From Bacteroidota bacterium (GTDB lineage: Bacteria > Bacteroidota > Bacteroidia > B-17B0 > Aurantibacillaceae): DNA of 64,000 bases. Made by a program: the position numbers and the translations under genes. The notes below the pieces were generated by a model, which was not told the DNA's origin, did no database searches, and worked only from the letters and a program-made list of their open reading frames with translations. How positions within the stretch are numbered: the first letter of the stretch is position 1; each line of letters begins with the position of its first letter. Location of the stretch: contig JAFLBH010000003.1 of NCBI GenBank assembly GCA_017303905.1, positions 1-64,000 on the forward strand. Reading direction: 5' to 3'. Shown here in pieces: positions 26,390 to 35,486 of this stretch.

Positions 26390-27802
26390 ATGAAAACAGC
26401 AACTATGGATTATAGAATAGAAAAAGACACCATGGGCGAGGTAAAAGTACCGGCTCATGTATATTGGGGCGCACAAACAGAGCGTAGCCGAAACAATTTT
26501 AAAATTGGTCCTGAGGCAAGCATGCCAAAAGAAATTATTTATGCTTTCGGGTATTTGAAAAAAGCAGCCGCTTTAGCAAATCATGAATTAGGCGTGTTAA
26601 GTAAAGAAAAATGTGAATTAATATCTAAAGCTTGCGACGAAATTATCGCAGGTAAATTAGATGAGCAGTTTCCATTGGTAATTTGGCAAACCGGATCAGG
26701 TACGCAAAGTAACATGAACGCCAATGAAGTAATTGCATATCGTGCGCACGTAATGAATGGCGGACAATTAACCGACGAACCAAAAATATTACACCCGAAT
26801 GATGATGTGAACAAATCACAAAGTAGTAATGATACTTATCCAACGGCTATGCATATTGCGGCCTATAAACAAGTGGTGGAAATTACTATTCCTGGCATGG
26901 AACGCTTACGCGACAGCTTACAAAAGAAAGCAAAAGCATTCGAAAGCATTATCAAAACAGGTCGTACTCACTTTATGGACGCTACTCCATTATCGTTAGG
27001 ACAAGAATTTAGCGGATACGTTCAACAAATCAACATGAGCATTCGTGCATTAAAAAATGCATTAGAAGCCGTGAAAGAATTAGCCTTAGGCGGAACAGCG
27101 GTAGGAACCGGATTAAATACGCCAAAAGGTTACGATGTTTTAGTGGCTAAGAAAATTGCCGAGTTAACTAAATTACCTTTTGTGACTGCTCCAAATAAAT
27201 TCGAAGCATTAGCTGCTCACGATGCGATGGTTGAATTAAGCGGTGCTTTAAAACGCAGTGCTGTCGCTTTAATGAAAGTAGCGAATGACATCCGTATGTT
27301 ATCATCCGGACCGCGTTGTGGTATTGGAGAAATTATCATTCCTGATAACGAACCGGGTTCATCTATTATGCCGGGTAAAGTAAATCCAACACAACCGGAG
27401 GCTTTAACGATGGTTTGTGCTCAGGTTATTGGAAACGATGTAGCAGTAAGTGTTGGCGGAAGCATGGGACATTTTGAATTAAATGTATTTAAACCATTAA
27501 TTGCAGCCAATGTTTTACAAAGCGCACGCTTAATTGGTGATGCTTGTGTAAGCTTTACTGAAAAATGCGCCGATGGTATTGAAGCTAATTTACCGGAGAT
27601 TAAAAAACATTTAGAAAATTCATTAATGTTGGTAACTGCTTTAAATACGCACATTGGTTACGAAAAAGCAGCGAAGATTGCTAAAACAGCACACAAAGGA
27701 AATAAAACTTTACGTGAAGCTGCCATTGAATTAGGATATTTAACCAACGAGCAATTCGATCAGTGGGTTCGTCCCGAAGATATGATTGGAAGCTTGAAAT
27801 AA
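26390..27802 (+). CDS. fumC: Fumarate hydratase class II
   Basis: A 470-residue cytoplasmic enzyme of the TCA cycle that interconverts fumarate and L-malate. The family signature [16 protein letters not shown] is at about 323-338, [12 protein letters not shown] near 187, and [13 protein letters not shown] near 143. These hold the catalytic Ser loop and the substrate-binding His and Thr. Length is normal for class II. An alternative start at the Met of MDYRIEK (26405) matches the usual family N-terminus. It is a single gene followed by a REP-like element and a hairpin terminator. Confidence 0.96.
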   Translation: MKTATMDYRIEKDTMGEVKVPAHVYWGAQTERSRNNFKIGPEASMPKEIIYAFGYLKKAAALANHELGVLSKEKCELISKACDEIIAGKLDEQFPLVIWQTGSGTQSNMNANEVIAYRAHVMNGGQLTDEPKILHPNDDVNKSQSSNDTYPTAMHIAAYKQVVEITIPGMERLRDSLQKKAKAFESIIKTGRTHFMDATPLSLGQEFSGYVQQINMSIRALKNALEAVKELALGGTAVGTGLNTPKGYDVLVAKKIAELTKLPFVTAPNKFEALAAHDAMVELSGALKRSAVALMKVANDIRMLSSGPRCGIGEIIIPDNEPGSSIMPGKVNPTQPEALTMVCAQVIGNDVAVSVGGSMGHFELNVFKPLIAANVLQSARLIGDACVSFTEKCADGIEANLPEIKKHLENSLMLVTALNTHIGYEKAAKIAKTAHKGNKTLREAAIELGYLTNEQFDQWVRPEDMIGSLK

Positions 27803-27807
27803 TTGTC

Positions 27808-27829
27808 AGTTCGAGCGAAGTCGAGAACT
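27808..27829. repeat. REP-like palindromic element
   Basis: AGTTCGAGCGAAGTCGAGAACT, an imperfect palindrome, sits six bases past the fumC stop. I recall very similar TTCGAGC...GTCGAGAA elements scattered between genes in many Bacteroidota genomes. Only this copy was found in the window. Confidence 0.45.
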
Positions 27830-27838
27830 AATTCTTAC

Positions 27839-27867
27839 AAAAAGGGAAGCGTTGCTTCCCTTTTTTT
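27839..27867. terminator. Bidirectional rho-independent terminator between fumC and the Crp-type regulator
   Basis: GGGAAGC and GCTTCCC pair around GTT, with AAAAA before and TTTTTTT after, so it can end transcription from both convergent genes. The T-run overlaps the last bases of the regulator's stop codon on the minus strand. Confidence 0.9.
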
Positions 27868-28435
27868 ATACCTCTGCTCTAATTCTACTTAAAGTTTCTT
27901 GTGTAATTCCCAAATAAGAGGCTATTCTTCCTAAAGGTGCGCGCTTAATTAATTCGGGACGGTTTTTAAAAAGTGACTGATAACGCTCTTTCGCCGATTT
28001 AAACTGCACGGAAATCAAACGTTCTTCCAAACGAGAATAATACTCCTCTAAAATTAAACGTCCTGCCCTCTCTGTTTCCGGAAATAAATTATACAACTCG
28101 TTTATTTTTTCAAAACTAATTGCCTGCACGGTGGTTTCTTCCACACTTTGTATAGATTCATAAGAAGGTTGGCGTGAAATAAAACTGTAATAACTGGTTC
28201 CAAAATCACCCTCAATAGCTAACCAATTGCAAATTTCTTTACTCTCTAATAAGTAATAACCGCAAAGCATTCCCGATTTAATAAAGAACAGATGATTACA
28301 AACTTTACCGGAACGTAATACCTCTTCATTCTTTTTAAATGAAAGTTCAACGAGATTATCATTTAACCAATCGGCCGCTTCATTACTTAAATGCGTTAAT
28401 TCAGATATTTTGGAAACCAGATTCAATTCTATCAA
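27866..28435 (-). CDS. Crp/Fnr-family transcriptional regulator
   Basis: A 189-residue cytoplasmic regulator. Residues 20-120 form a cyclic-nucleotide-binding-like beta roll (NEEVLRSGKVCNHLFFIKSGML, then ISFEKINELY). A short C-terminal helix-turn-helix follows (PLGRIASYLGITQETLSRIRAEV). The domain lacks the RxS-type phosphate-binding cassette of true cAMP receptors (SRQPSYESIQ lies there), so a nucleotide ligand is doubtful. Similar small Bacteroidota proteins often sit beside transporters or oxidoreductases. The DUF1275 gene lies 35 nt upstream on the same strand. The start is a TTG with no better ATG. Confidence 0.85.
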   Translation of the reverse strand: MIELNLVSKISELTHLSNEAADWLNDNLVELSFKKNEEVLRSGKVCNHLFFIKSGMLCGYYLLESKEICNWLAIEGDFGTSYYSFISRQPSYESIQSVEETTVQAISFEKINELYNLFPETERAGRLILEEYYSRLEERLISVQFKSAKERYQSLFKNRPELIKRAPLGRIASYLGITQETLSRIRAEV

Positions 28436-28470
28436 TCAAATTTAACAATTCAATTAAACTAAAGGAACAA

Positions 28471-29172
28471 TTACTTATTCTTTTCCGAACTTAAATAATC
28501 GTAAAGCAATCCAACGATTAATACAGTTCCTCCTAAATATAATAAATTAATACCGGCTGCATTATAAAAAACACCACCTGTTAATCCACCTACAAAAAAG
28601 AAACTAATAATTGCTAGGCGAAGTTTTATGGAAGAAAATAATTTTCTTCTCTGCTCGGTTGATTTATAAAAAAACAACTGAGATAATTCTATTCCCAAAT
28701 CAGTAAACAAACCGGTAAGATGTGTTGTTCTTACTGAGGCATTGGATATTGTTGTAACAAAAGAATTTTGTAAGCCCATTGCAAATAATAAACTACAAGC
28801 AATAACATCAGGATAACTACTCACCATTTTACCTTCAAGCAGTGGAATCGCAAATAAAATTAAAATTTCGGTAATTGCCGGAATCAGATTACTCTTGTTG
28901 TATTTGTTTTTAAAACTCCATTCGATTACAAAACTGGATACGAATGAACCCAAAAAGAAAAAAAAGATATATAGGAAGTATACAAAACTCTTCGCAAAAT
29001 TCAATTTAAAAACCTCATCCACAAAAAACGCAAAATGTCCTGTAACATTCGTTGTTAATTGGGCAACGGATAAAAAACCGGTTACATTAACCAAGCCTGC
29101 TACAAACGACAAAATCGACGCAATCTGAAGATTGTGCTTAAATGTTCGTTGACTGCCGGTGTGAATAAACAT
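28471..29172 (-). CDS. YoaK/DUF1275 family membrane protein
   Basis: A 233-residue inner-membrane protein with six hydrophobic segments. The family start is clear: LSFVAGLVNVTGFL, then TTNVTGHFAFF, and later AMGLQNSFVTTIS with RTTHLTGLFTDLG. DUF1275 proteins have no established biochemical role; a transport role is often suggested. It shares a strand with the Crp-type regulator and could be co-transcribed with it. It is divergent from rsmE across 69 bases. Confidence 0.85.
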   Translation of the reverse strand: MFIHTGSQRTFKHNLQIASILSFVAGLVNVTGFLSVAQLTTNVTGHFAFFVDEVFKLNFAKSFVYFLYIFFFFLGSFVSSFVIEWSFKNKYNKSNLIPAITEILILFAIPLLEGKMVSSYPDVIACSLLFAMGLQNSFVTTISNASVRTTHLTGLFTDLGIELSQLFFYKSTEQRRKLFSSIKLRLAIISFFFVGGLTGGVFYNAAGINLLYLGGTVLIVGLLYDYLSSEKNK

Positions 29173-29202
29173 AGAGAGAATACGAGAACTAATTTACGAA
29201 TG

Positions 29203-29236
29203 TTTGCGAGCTGAGTCAAAATTTAGCATAAATTTG
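29203..29236 (+). promoter_or_regulatory. Predicted rsmE promoter
   Basis: TTTG (29203-29206) is followed after 22 nt by TAAATTTG (29229-29236), a full match to TAnnTTTG. The ATG is at 29242, so the transcript would be almost leaderless. Confidence 0.4.
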
Positions 29237-29241
29237 TTGAC

Positions 29242-29937
29242 ATGAATATTTTCATTGCACATATTAACGGTCAACTAGCCGAACTGACACCCGAAGAATC
29301 CTGGCATTGTACCAAAGTGCTACGAATGAAAGCCGGAGAATCTATTCATCTCATTGATGGTTTAGGAAATTTTTATGAGGGAACATTATCAGTGTTGAAT
29401 GAAAAAAAATCTATTGCTACTATTCAATCAGGACCAAAACAACAAAATAAGCATCCGTATTATTTACATCTTGCTATTGCTCCTACCAAAAACATCGACC
29501 GCATGGAATGGATGGTAGAGAAAGCTGTTGAAACCGGTATTGATGAAATTACTTTTGTTCGCTGCAAAAATTCAGAACGAACTGTTATTAAAGAAGAGCG
29601 CTTAATTAAAATAGCGGAGAGTGCTGTTAAACAAAGTCTGCAAGCCTACATTCCAAAAATAAACGGCCTAACAAATTTTAATGACGTGATTAAATCAGAC
29701 GCTGATTTGAAATTTATAGCGCATTGCGAAGAGAATCATAAAAAAACGCTCAAAGATTTTGAATTAACCAATCGAAAAAGCCTGGTGTTGATTGGTCCGG
29801 AAGGAGATTTTACACAAGAAGAAATCAACTTAGCCAAAACAGAAGGATTCTCTGAAATTTCATTAGGACCAAACCGATTGCGAACTGAAACTGCCGGATT
29901 ATTCGTTGTATCCACCTACTCAATCATTCACCTTTAA
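29242..29937 (+). CDS. rsmE: 16S rRNA (uracil-1498-N3)-methyltransferase RsmE
   Basis: A 231-residue SPOUT methyltransferase that methylates U1498 of 16S rRNA. The N-terminal PUA-like part has ESWHCTKVLRMKAGESIHLIDG. The knot region has NIDRMEWMVEKAVETGIDEI near 91 and the SAM-binding GPEGDFTQEEI followed by SLGPNRLRTETAGL near the C-terminus, all typical of RsmE. Length is slightly under 240 residues, usual for the family. It is a stand-alone gene. Confidence 0.95.
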   Translation: MNIFIAHINGQLAELTPEESWHCTKVLRMKAGESIHLIDGLGNFYEGTLSVLNEKKSIATIQSGPKQQNKHPYYLHLAIAPTKNIDRMEWMVEKAVETGIDEITFVRCKNSERTVIKEERLIKIAESAVKQSLQAYIPKINGLTNFNDVIKSDADLKFIAHCEENHKKTLKDFELTNRKSLVLIGPEGDFTQEEINLAKTEGFSEISLGPNRLRTETAGLFVVSTYSIIHL

Positions 29938-29943
29938 TTTTAC

Positions 29944-29973
29944 TTGTTTATTTTCTCATTTTTACTAAATTTG
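29944..29973 (+). promoter_or_regulatory. Predicted promoter of the kelch T9SS gene
   Basis: TTG (29944-29946), exactly 19 nt, then TAAATTTG (29966-29973). This is the best promoter match in the window. The start codon lies 17 nt downstream at 29991. Confidence 0.6.
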
Positions 29974-29990
29974 GATAAAGCTTTATTCAA

Positions 29991-32090
29991 ATGAAAAAAC
30001 TTATTTTTTTCCTATCGATACTATTTATTTCAAAAAGTATTCAAGCTCAAGAATGGACTTGGATGAAAGGCACAGATACTTTAACGAAACCCGGAATCTA
30101 TGGCACCATGGGTGTTGCCTCTCCCTCCAACAATCCCGGCGCGCGACATGGTGCTGCAACTTGGGTGGATAACAATGGTGATTTATGGTTATTTGGCGGC
30201 GAGGGCGTAACAACAAATACAGTTTTATGCTGGTTAAATGATTTATGGATATACACTATAAGCACAGGTAACTGGACATGGATGGGTGGAACTAATTTAC
30301 CCAATCAAAATGGCATTTATGGAACTCTTGGTGTTCCTTCCACAACGAATATGCCGGGTGCGCGTGAGTTCATGATGTATTGGACGGATGCCAGTGGGAA
30401 TTTTTGGATGTTTGGTGGTGAAGGATTTCCCGCGGCAGGAGGCATTGGCGGTTTAAATGATTTATGGCGATACAATCCAACAACTAATGAGTGGACCTGG
30501 ATGCACGGTACTAATATTATTGATGACCCCTCAAATTACGGCACAAAGAATGTATTTTCCTCTACTAATACTCCGGGAGCAAGACATGGATCAGGTAAAT
30601 GTATTGATGGATCAGGAAATCTTTGGTTGTTTGGTGGATATGGATTAGCATCCACAACAATTAACGGAAATTGTAATGACTTATGGAAATATAACATTGC
30701 AACAAATCAATGGGCTTGGGTAAGTGGAACAAATGTAATTAATCAATATGGAAATTATGGCACTAAAGGAATTGCTTCTATAAGCAATAATCCTGGTGGT
30801 CGAGAATTCCCTGCCTGCTGGTTTGAAAACAACGGAAATATTTGGCTTTATGGTGGTGGTGGGTTTCCTGCCTCCGGCACTCAAGGTTACTTAAATGATT
30901 TATGGAAATACAATATATCTACTGATACATGGACGTGGAAGCAAGGAACAAATCTTGTTAATCAACAAGGAAATTACGGCACAAAAAACAGTTTTTCTCC
31001 AACTACTGCCCCGGGTGGAAGATTTGGAGCTGCAGATTGGGTAGACAATACAGGGAATCTATGGTTGTTTGGAGGAACCGGATATGCGAATAGTGTAGTA
31101 CCCGGAAGGTTAAACGATATGTTTCGATATAACATTTTTACCGACGAATGGAGTTGGGAACATGGAATGAACAGCACCAACGCCAACGGAATTTATGGTG
31201 CTATGACAATTCCTGCACCTTTTACAACACCGGGTGCACGATATTATAATACTTGGTGGAAGCCAACTAACGGTTATTTTTGGCTTTTCGGCGGACTCGG
31301 GTTTAGTGCAGTTAGTGCTAGTCAAAACAACATGAATGACCTTTGGAGGTTTGGTCCGCCTTGTACGCCCGTACTTTTAAACGCTTCTAACTCTTTATCT
31401 TTATGCAGTGGTAATTCCATAACACTAACGGCTGCCAGCACTACTACAGGAACTATTAATTGGTATAGCTCTACATCTACAGTAGCTGTAGCGAGTGGTA
31501 GTGCTTTTGCAACTCCGGTATTTACCGTTAGCGGAGCATCTACTACTGAAACTTTTTACATTGAAAATTCTTCTTGTACAGGACAAACACCAATTACTCT
31601 AACAATTAACCCAACTCCCACTGTTTCCATTTTCACAGATAACCCATTAATCTGTGCAGGCTCAACCGTATCTCTTACAGCTAATGGCGCTTTTACTTAC
31701 GCATGGAATACAAGCGCGACTGGTTCGGTAATTGCCATTTCGCCGAGCGTTACAACAACTTATACCGTAACCGGAACTGACACAAGTGGATGTACAAATA
31801 CTGCTGTACTTACACAAAGTGTATCAGCATGTACAGGAATTGCTTCGATAAAAGACACTGAATGGAATCAGGCGATATATCCAAATCCGAATAATGGAGG
31901 CTTTAATGTGAGCTCTACATTTGAAGAAGCTGAATTTGTTTTATATAATTTATTGGGGCAGATGGTTCACAAAGAAAAAATAAACCGTGGTGAGAATCGT
32001 ATTAAAACCGAAATCACAAAAGGCGTTTATCTTTATTCAATTGAACAGAAAAATAAAATTGTAAAGCAAGGAAAAATGGTGATTGAATAG
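29991..32090 (+). CDS. Secreted kelch-type six-repeat protein with T9SS type-A sorting domain
   Basis: A 699-residue secreted protein. Signal peptide 1-19 (SIQAQ). Residues 20-450 hold six repeats of about 70 residues, each with W(T/A/S)W-x-x-G-x-N, GxYGT, PG(A/G)R and a closing (L/I/F)W(L/M)(F/Y)GG-x-G, and a linking LNDLW(K/R)Y. This is a kelch-like beta-propeller pattern. Residues 455-610 hold two Ig-like modules (CSGNSITLTA, CAGSTVSLTA). The last ~75 residues form a type-A sorting domain (YPNPNNGGFNVSS, YNLLGQMVHKE, GVYLYSI). Its binding target is unknown. Confidence 0.92.
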   Translation: MKKLIFFLSILFISKSIQAQEWTWMKGTDTLTKPGIYGTMGVASPSNNPGARHGAATWVDNNGDLWLFGGEGVTTNTVLCWLNDLWIYTISTGNWTWMGGTNLPNQNGIYGTLGVPSTTNMPGAREFMMYWTDASGNFWMFGGEGFPAAGGIGGLNDLWRYNPTTNEWTWMHGTNIIDDPSNYGTKNVFSSTNTPGARHGSGKCIDGSGNLWLFGGYGLASTTINGNCNDLWKYNIATNQWAWVSGTNVINQYGNYGTKGIASISNNPGGREFPACWFENNGNIWLYGGGGFPASGTQGYLNDLWKYNISTDTWTWKQGTNLVNQQGNYGTKNSFSPTTAPGGRFGAADWVDNTGNLWLFGGTGYANSVVPGRLNDMFRYNIFTDEWSWEHGMNSTNANGIYGAMTIPAPFTTPGARYYNTWWKPTNGYFWLFGGLGFSAVSASQNNMNDLWRFGPPCTPVLLNASNSLSLCSGNSITLTAASTTTGTINWYSSTSTVAVASGSAFATPVFTVSGASTTETFYIENSSCTGQTPITLTINPTPTVSIFTDNPLICAGSTVSLTANGAFTYAWNTSATGSVIAISPSVTTTYTVTGTDTSGCTNTAVLTQSVSACTGIASIKDTEWNQAIYPNPNNGGFNVSSTFEEAEFVLYNLLGQMVHKEKINRGENRIKTEITKGVYLYSIEQKNKIVKQGKMVIE

Positions 32091-32798
32091 TTAAGCTACA
32101 GTATCTTTAGTTAACTGCATATCCGCAATTAACTTGAGAACAAACTCTAACTGCTGTTCCTTATTTAAATCGGTATTATCAAGGACGATGGCATCCTTGG
32201 CTTTTGTAAGAGGATTTTCTTTACGGTGTGTATCCTCGTAATCACGTTTATTTAGGTTCAATTTAACTTCTTCCAAAGTAAAATATTGTCCTTTGCTACT
32301 GTATTCATCCAAACGGCGCTGAGCACGGATATCGTTATCTGCTGTCATGAATAATTTTAATTCGGCATTTGGAAAAACATTTGTACCAATATCACGACCA
32401 TCCAGAATTACTCCCTTATTCTTTCCCATCTCACGTTGTAGAGCCACCATTTTTTCACGCACCTCATGAATCGTACTCACTTTACTCACATTATCAGAAA
32501 CCTCCATGGTCCGAATATCATGCTCTACATTTTCATCATTTAAAAAAGTTTCAGAAACCTTCGATTGAGTATTAAACTTAAAATCAACTTTTATTTTTTT
32601 AAGTGCCTTGATTAAAGCTTCGTTATCAATATTTCTTTTAGCATCAATTAATCCATGACGGAGCGCGTATAAAGTTACTGCCCTATACATAGCACCTGTA
32701 TCGATATAAGAATAATTTAAGCGCTGAGCTAATGCTTTTGCAATTGTACTCTTTCCACAACTGGAATAACCATCAATGGCTATGGTAATTTTGGGCAT
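32091..32798 (-). CDS. cmk: Cytidylate kinase
   Basis: A 235-residue enzyme that phosphorylates CMP and dCMP with ATP. The P-loop GYSSCGKST is at 8-16, followed by the NMP-binding YIDTGAMYRAVTLYAL. GVILDGRDIGTNVFPNA lies near 130 and RRLDEYSSKGQ near 160, as in Cmk. Length is normal. It converges on the kelch gene with no spacer (that gene's stop ends at 32090). A chromosomal cmk is expected once per genome. Confidence 0.95.
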   Translation of the reverse strand: MPKITIAIDGYSSCGKSTIAKALAQRLNYSYIDTGAMYRAVTLYALRHGLIDAKRNIDNEALIKALKKIKVDFKFNTQSKVSETFLNDENVEHDIRTMEVSDNVSKVSTIHEVREKMVALQREMGKNKGVILDGRDIGTNVFPNAELKLFMTADNDIRAQRRLDEYSSKGQYFTLEEVKLNLNKRDYEDTHRKENPLTKAKDAIVLDNTDLNKEQQLEFVLKLIADMQLTKDTVA

Positions 32799-32848
32799 GC
32801 TGTAAATTTACTAATCTTTCGTGAAATTTTGGAGGTGATATTGCACAT

Positions 32849-32871
32849 AAAAAAAGCCCCGTGTAAAGGGG
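32849..32871 (-). terminator. Rho-independent terminator after the PKD-domain T9SS gene
   Basis: On the minus strand, GCCCC-TTTACAC-GGGGC is followed by TTTTTTT. It lies 27 nt past the stop at 32898. Confidence 0.85.
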
Positions 32872-32897
32872 CTTTTATATACTCAGGTAAAAAATAA

Positions 32898-35351
32898 TTA
32901 TTCCTTAACCAGTTTCACAACCTTAGTGGCATTAGAACCCGCTAAACGAATTGTATAAACTCCATTGGTCAATTGCGAAACATTTATAGCCTTCATGCTT
33001 AAGCCCGCTTCCATTTTATCGGATTGAACCAATCTGCCTAAAACATCGTGAACTTCAATTTGAATAGCTTCATTACTTGGCAACAGTTGTATAAGTGCAA
33101 CATCTTTTGTAGGGTTTGGATAAATCCTAACAGTGGCTAAATCATTTTCCTTCACGCCAATCATTCGATTATTCTGAATATTACTACGTGAACGTGTAGC
33201 GGATTTACTTGCCATAATTTTTTGGGTGGCCGTACAAACATATCCTAAATCAGCTTCCACGCGCCAATCGGCAGTGGCAGAATACAAATGATAAAACGGA
33301 TCATTTAATGTGCTTTGATTTCCTGTGGTTGTTCCAACCAACGAATAAGTTGGAGAAACTGTTGGATTCACACAAACCAATAAACTATAAGTTTGTACCG
33401 GGTTCGTAGGACCTTCAATCATGTAATTATTGGTCCAGATAAATGTACTTCCTGTATGCGTAAAATAAACAGTATTATGCCAATTACTTTTCGGTCCATA
33501 ATTCCCGCACGTATCACGAACCTGAATTTTATAACGGTAAGTTGAAATATTAGGATCGCCGTTAGACGGACCAACGCTTCTTGCTGTATCAACCCACATA
33601 CTCAACGCATTTTTAGAAACAGCGCCAATTCGTTTATAGTTATTAGAAATCACTTCGCGATAAATAATCATGGAGTCTAAGTTAGGATACTGTGTTTTAT
33701 CCCAATAAATCTCATTATATTGATTTAAACTATCTACAGTTACCATGCAAATATCCGGTTTTGGAGTTTGCGGCACCCATGCTACTCCAACTGCCGTATT
33801 AGTACAACCGTTAGTTGCACCTGTAACCGTATAAACCGTAGTCACGCTTGGTGAAGAGGCAATGGTTGCTGTTGTAGCTCCGAAACTCCAGGTATATGTA
33901 GTAGCACCGCTAGCGGTTAAAACAATATTACTTCCGCCACAAGCCGTGATGGTAGATGTTACACTCACATTTGGAACCGGATTAATGGTAATAGTTTTTG
34001 AAATTGGCATACCTGATCCGTATTGGTTACTGGAAATCATGGTAATTGTTTTAGTACCCGGTGTGTTGTAGATAACGGTTGGATGTTGAGAAGTTGAACT
34101 GCCCGGAGTTCCACCCGGCATAATCCAACCCCAGGCATTTGGCATATTAGCGGAAACATCAATTAATTGCACCGACTCTCCAACACAACCTGTTAAAGGA
34201 ACTGTACAATCTGAAATAGGGATTCGTTGTGAAGCAAAATATAGGTTATCTATTTTTAAATCTGAGCCGATATAAGATCCATGCATCGGCCATTTTGATG
34301 ATTCAATGGTTATCATCACAGAATCTAAAGGAACGGCAATATTATGCGGAATAGAAACTTTTTTATACGAAGCTGAAATACCGATAAGATTCGCATAACC
34401 TCCAACAGGCACATTATTCTTTTTGAAAGTTACACTAATACGCGCACTGTCCATTGGTGTAGCCGGTAAATATTTGTAGTAAAACACTAAGGTATCTATT
34501 TGGTTTGTGTAAGGATGTCCTCCAATTGTATTCGATTGCGTTGGTGTGCCGGTTTGCGCACGACCTGGTGTCATTTGACCATTGGAGAATGATGCACCAA
34601 TACTCTGTAACTCCAATGCGTAATTGCCGGAATAGGCATCAGTTGTTCTTTGAAAAGACCCCGAAGAACTCATAAACCAACCATTTAATTTATTAGATTG
34701 ATATGAAGTCCAGTTTTCAAAACTTCCATTAAAATTAGCGGGTTGCGTTACAACTCCGGTAAAAGAAATATTATCAATTTGCAATGAATTACCAATTTGA
34801 AAACCAGAATTTAAAAACGCGTTACTGGATGCGGCGGCCACTATAAATGTGTCAGGCGCAACAGTTAAAGATGGTGTGAAGATTGGATTAAATAAAGTAT
34901 AATTGCTTTGCGAAGCTGATATCTTATATAAATATTGTCCTATGTAACTTCCGGCTTTTTTAAACATCACCATTATCAAAGCAGTATCGTTTCCGACAAT
35001 ATTACTTTTATAATATAAACGAACACCGGTTGGTTTTTGAGAATAAGGAATTCCTCCGCTTGCCCCTGATCCACCTGGATTACCATTCGCGAAATATGCA
35101 AAATTAGGATTTGAAAACCCTGCCGTGGTTGTAAGCTTTATGGCGAAATTACCTGCTTGAGCATCGGTAGTTTTTACGGCATTAACTCCTAACTGATAAC
35201 CATTTTTCATTTCAAGATTTGAGGTTTGAAATCCGTTAGGGTTTTCATATGTTGTGGATGACCAACTCTCGAATCCACCGTTTGGAATGGATTGAGCATT
35301 CAGTTGATTAACAAATAAAATTGATAAAAGAACGCGTAATATTTTTTTCAT
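32898..35351 (-). CDS. Secreted PKD/Ig-like protein with T9SS type-A sorting domain
   Basis: An 817-residue secreted protein. Signal peptide 1-19. Residues 20-205 and 206-385 are two related beta-sandwich modules, both starting with a NG(G/S)FE-(S/N)W segment, containing (S/Y)xGNxAxxL and ending in a (L/K)(Q/K)IDN(I/L)xF strand. They look like carbohydrate-binding-type jelly rolls, a guess from the pattern. A PKD-like domain (WGWIMPGGTP, NTPGTKTITM) is at 395-465, then an Ig-like module. A fibronectin-like region (YNEIYWDKTQYPNLDSMIIYR) follows. The C-terminus is a type-A sorting domain (IYPNPTKDVALIQL, VLGRLVQSDKM, GVYTIRLAG). It is a monocistronic gene. Confidence 0.9.
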   Translation of the reverse strand: MKKILRVLLSILFVNQLNAQSIPNGGFESWSSTTYENPNGFQTSNLEMKNGYQLGVNAVKTTDAQAGNFAIKLTTTAGFSNPNFAYFANGNPGGSGASGGIPYSQKPTGVRLYYKSNIVGNDTALIMVMFKKAGSYIGQYLYKISASQSNYTLFNPIFTPSLTVAPDTFIVAAASSNAFLNSGFQIGNSLQIDNISFTGVVTQPANFNGSFENWTSYQSNKLNGWFMSSSGSFQRTTDAYSGNYALELQSIGASFSNGQMTPGRAQTGTPTQSNTIGGHPYTNQIDTLVFYYKYLPATPMDSARISVTFKKNNVPVGGYANLIGISASYKKVSIPHNIAVPLDSVMITIESSKWPMHGSYIGSDLKIDNLYFASQRIPISDCTVPLTGCVGESVQLIDVSANMPNAWGWIMPGGTPGSSTSQHPTVIYNTPGTKTITMISSNQYGSGMPISKTITINPVPNVSVTSTITACGGSNIVLTASGATTYTWSFGATTATIASSPSVTTVYTVTGATNGCTNTAVGVAWVPQTPKPDICMVTVDSLNQYNEIYWDKTQYPNLDSMIIYREVISNNYKRIGAVSKNALSMWVDTARSVGPSNGDPNISTYRYKIQVRDTCGNYGPKSNWHNTVYFTHTGSTFIWTNNYMIEGPTNPVQTYSLLVCVNPTVSPTYSLVGTTTGNQSTLNDPFYHLYSATADWRVEADLGYVCTATQKIMASKSATRSRSNIQNNRMIGVKENDLATVRIYPNPTKDVALIQLLPSNEAIQIEVHDVLGRLVQSDKMEAGLSMKAINVSQLTNGVYTIRLAGSNATKVVKLVKE

Positions 35352-35486
35352 TTGGGTATAGTTTTGATAATTAAAATTAATAAAAAATACGTTGTAAGCA
35401 AGAGTAAAATTTCACATTCTTAACAAGTTATTTTAACATTTGAAGCGTTTTATAAAAAATAAATCTATTTTTATACTTCATTGCAG

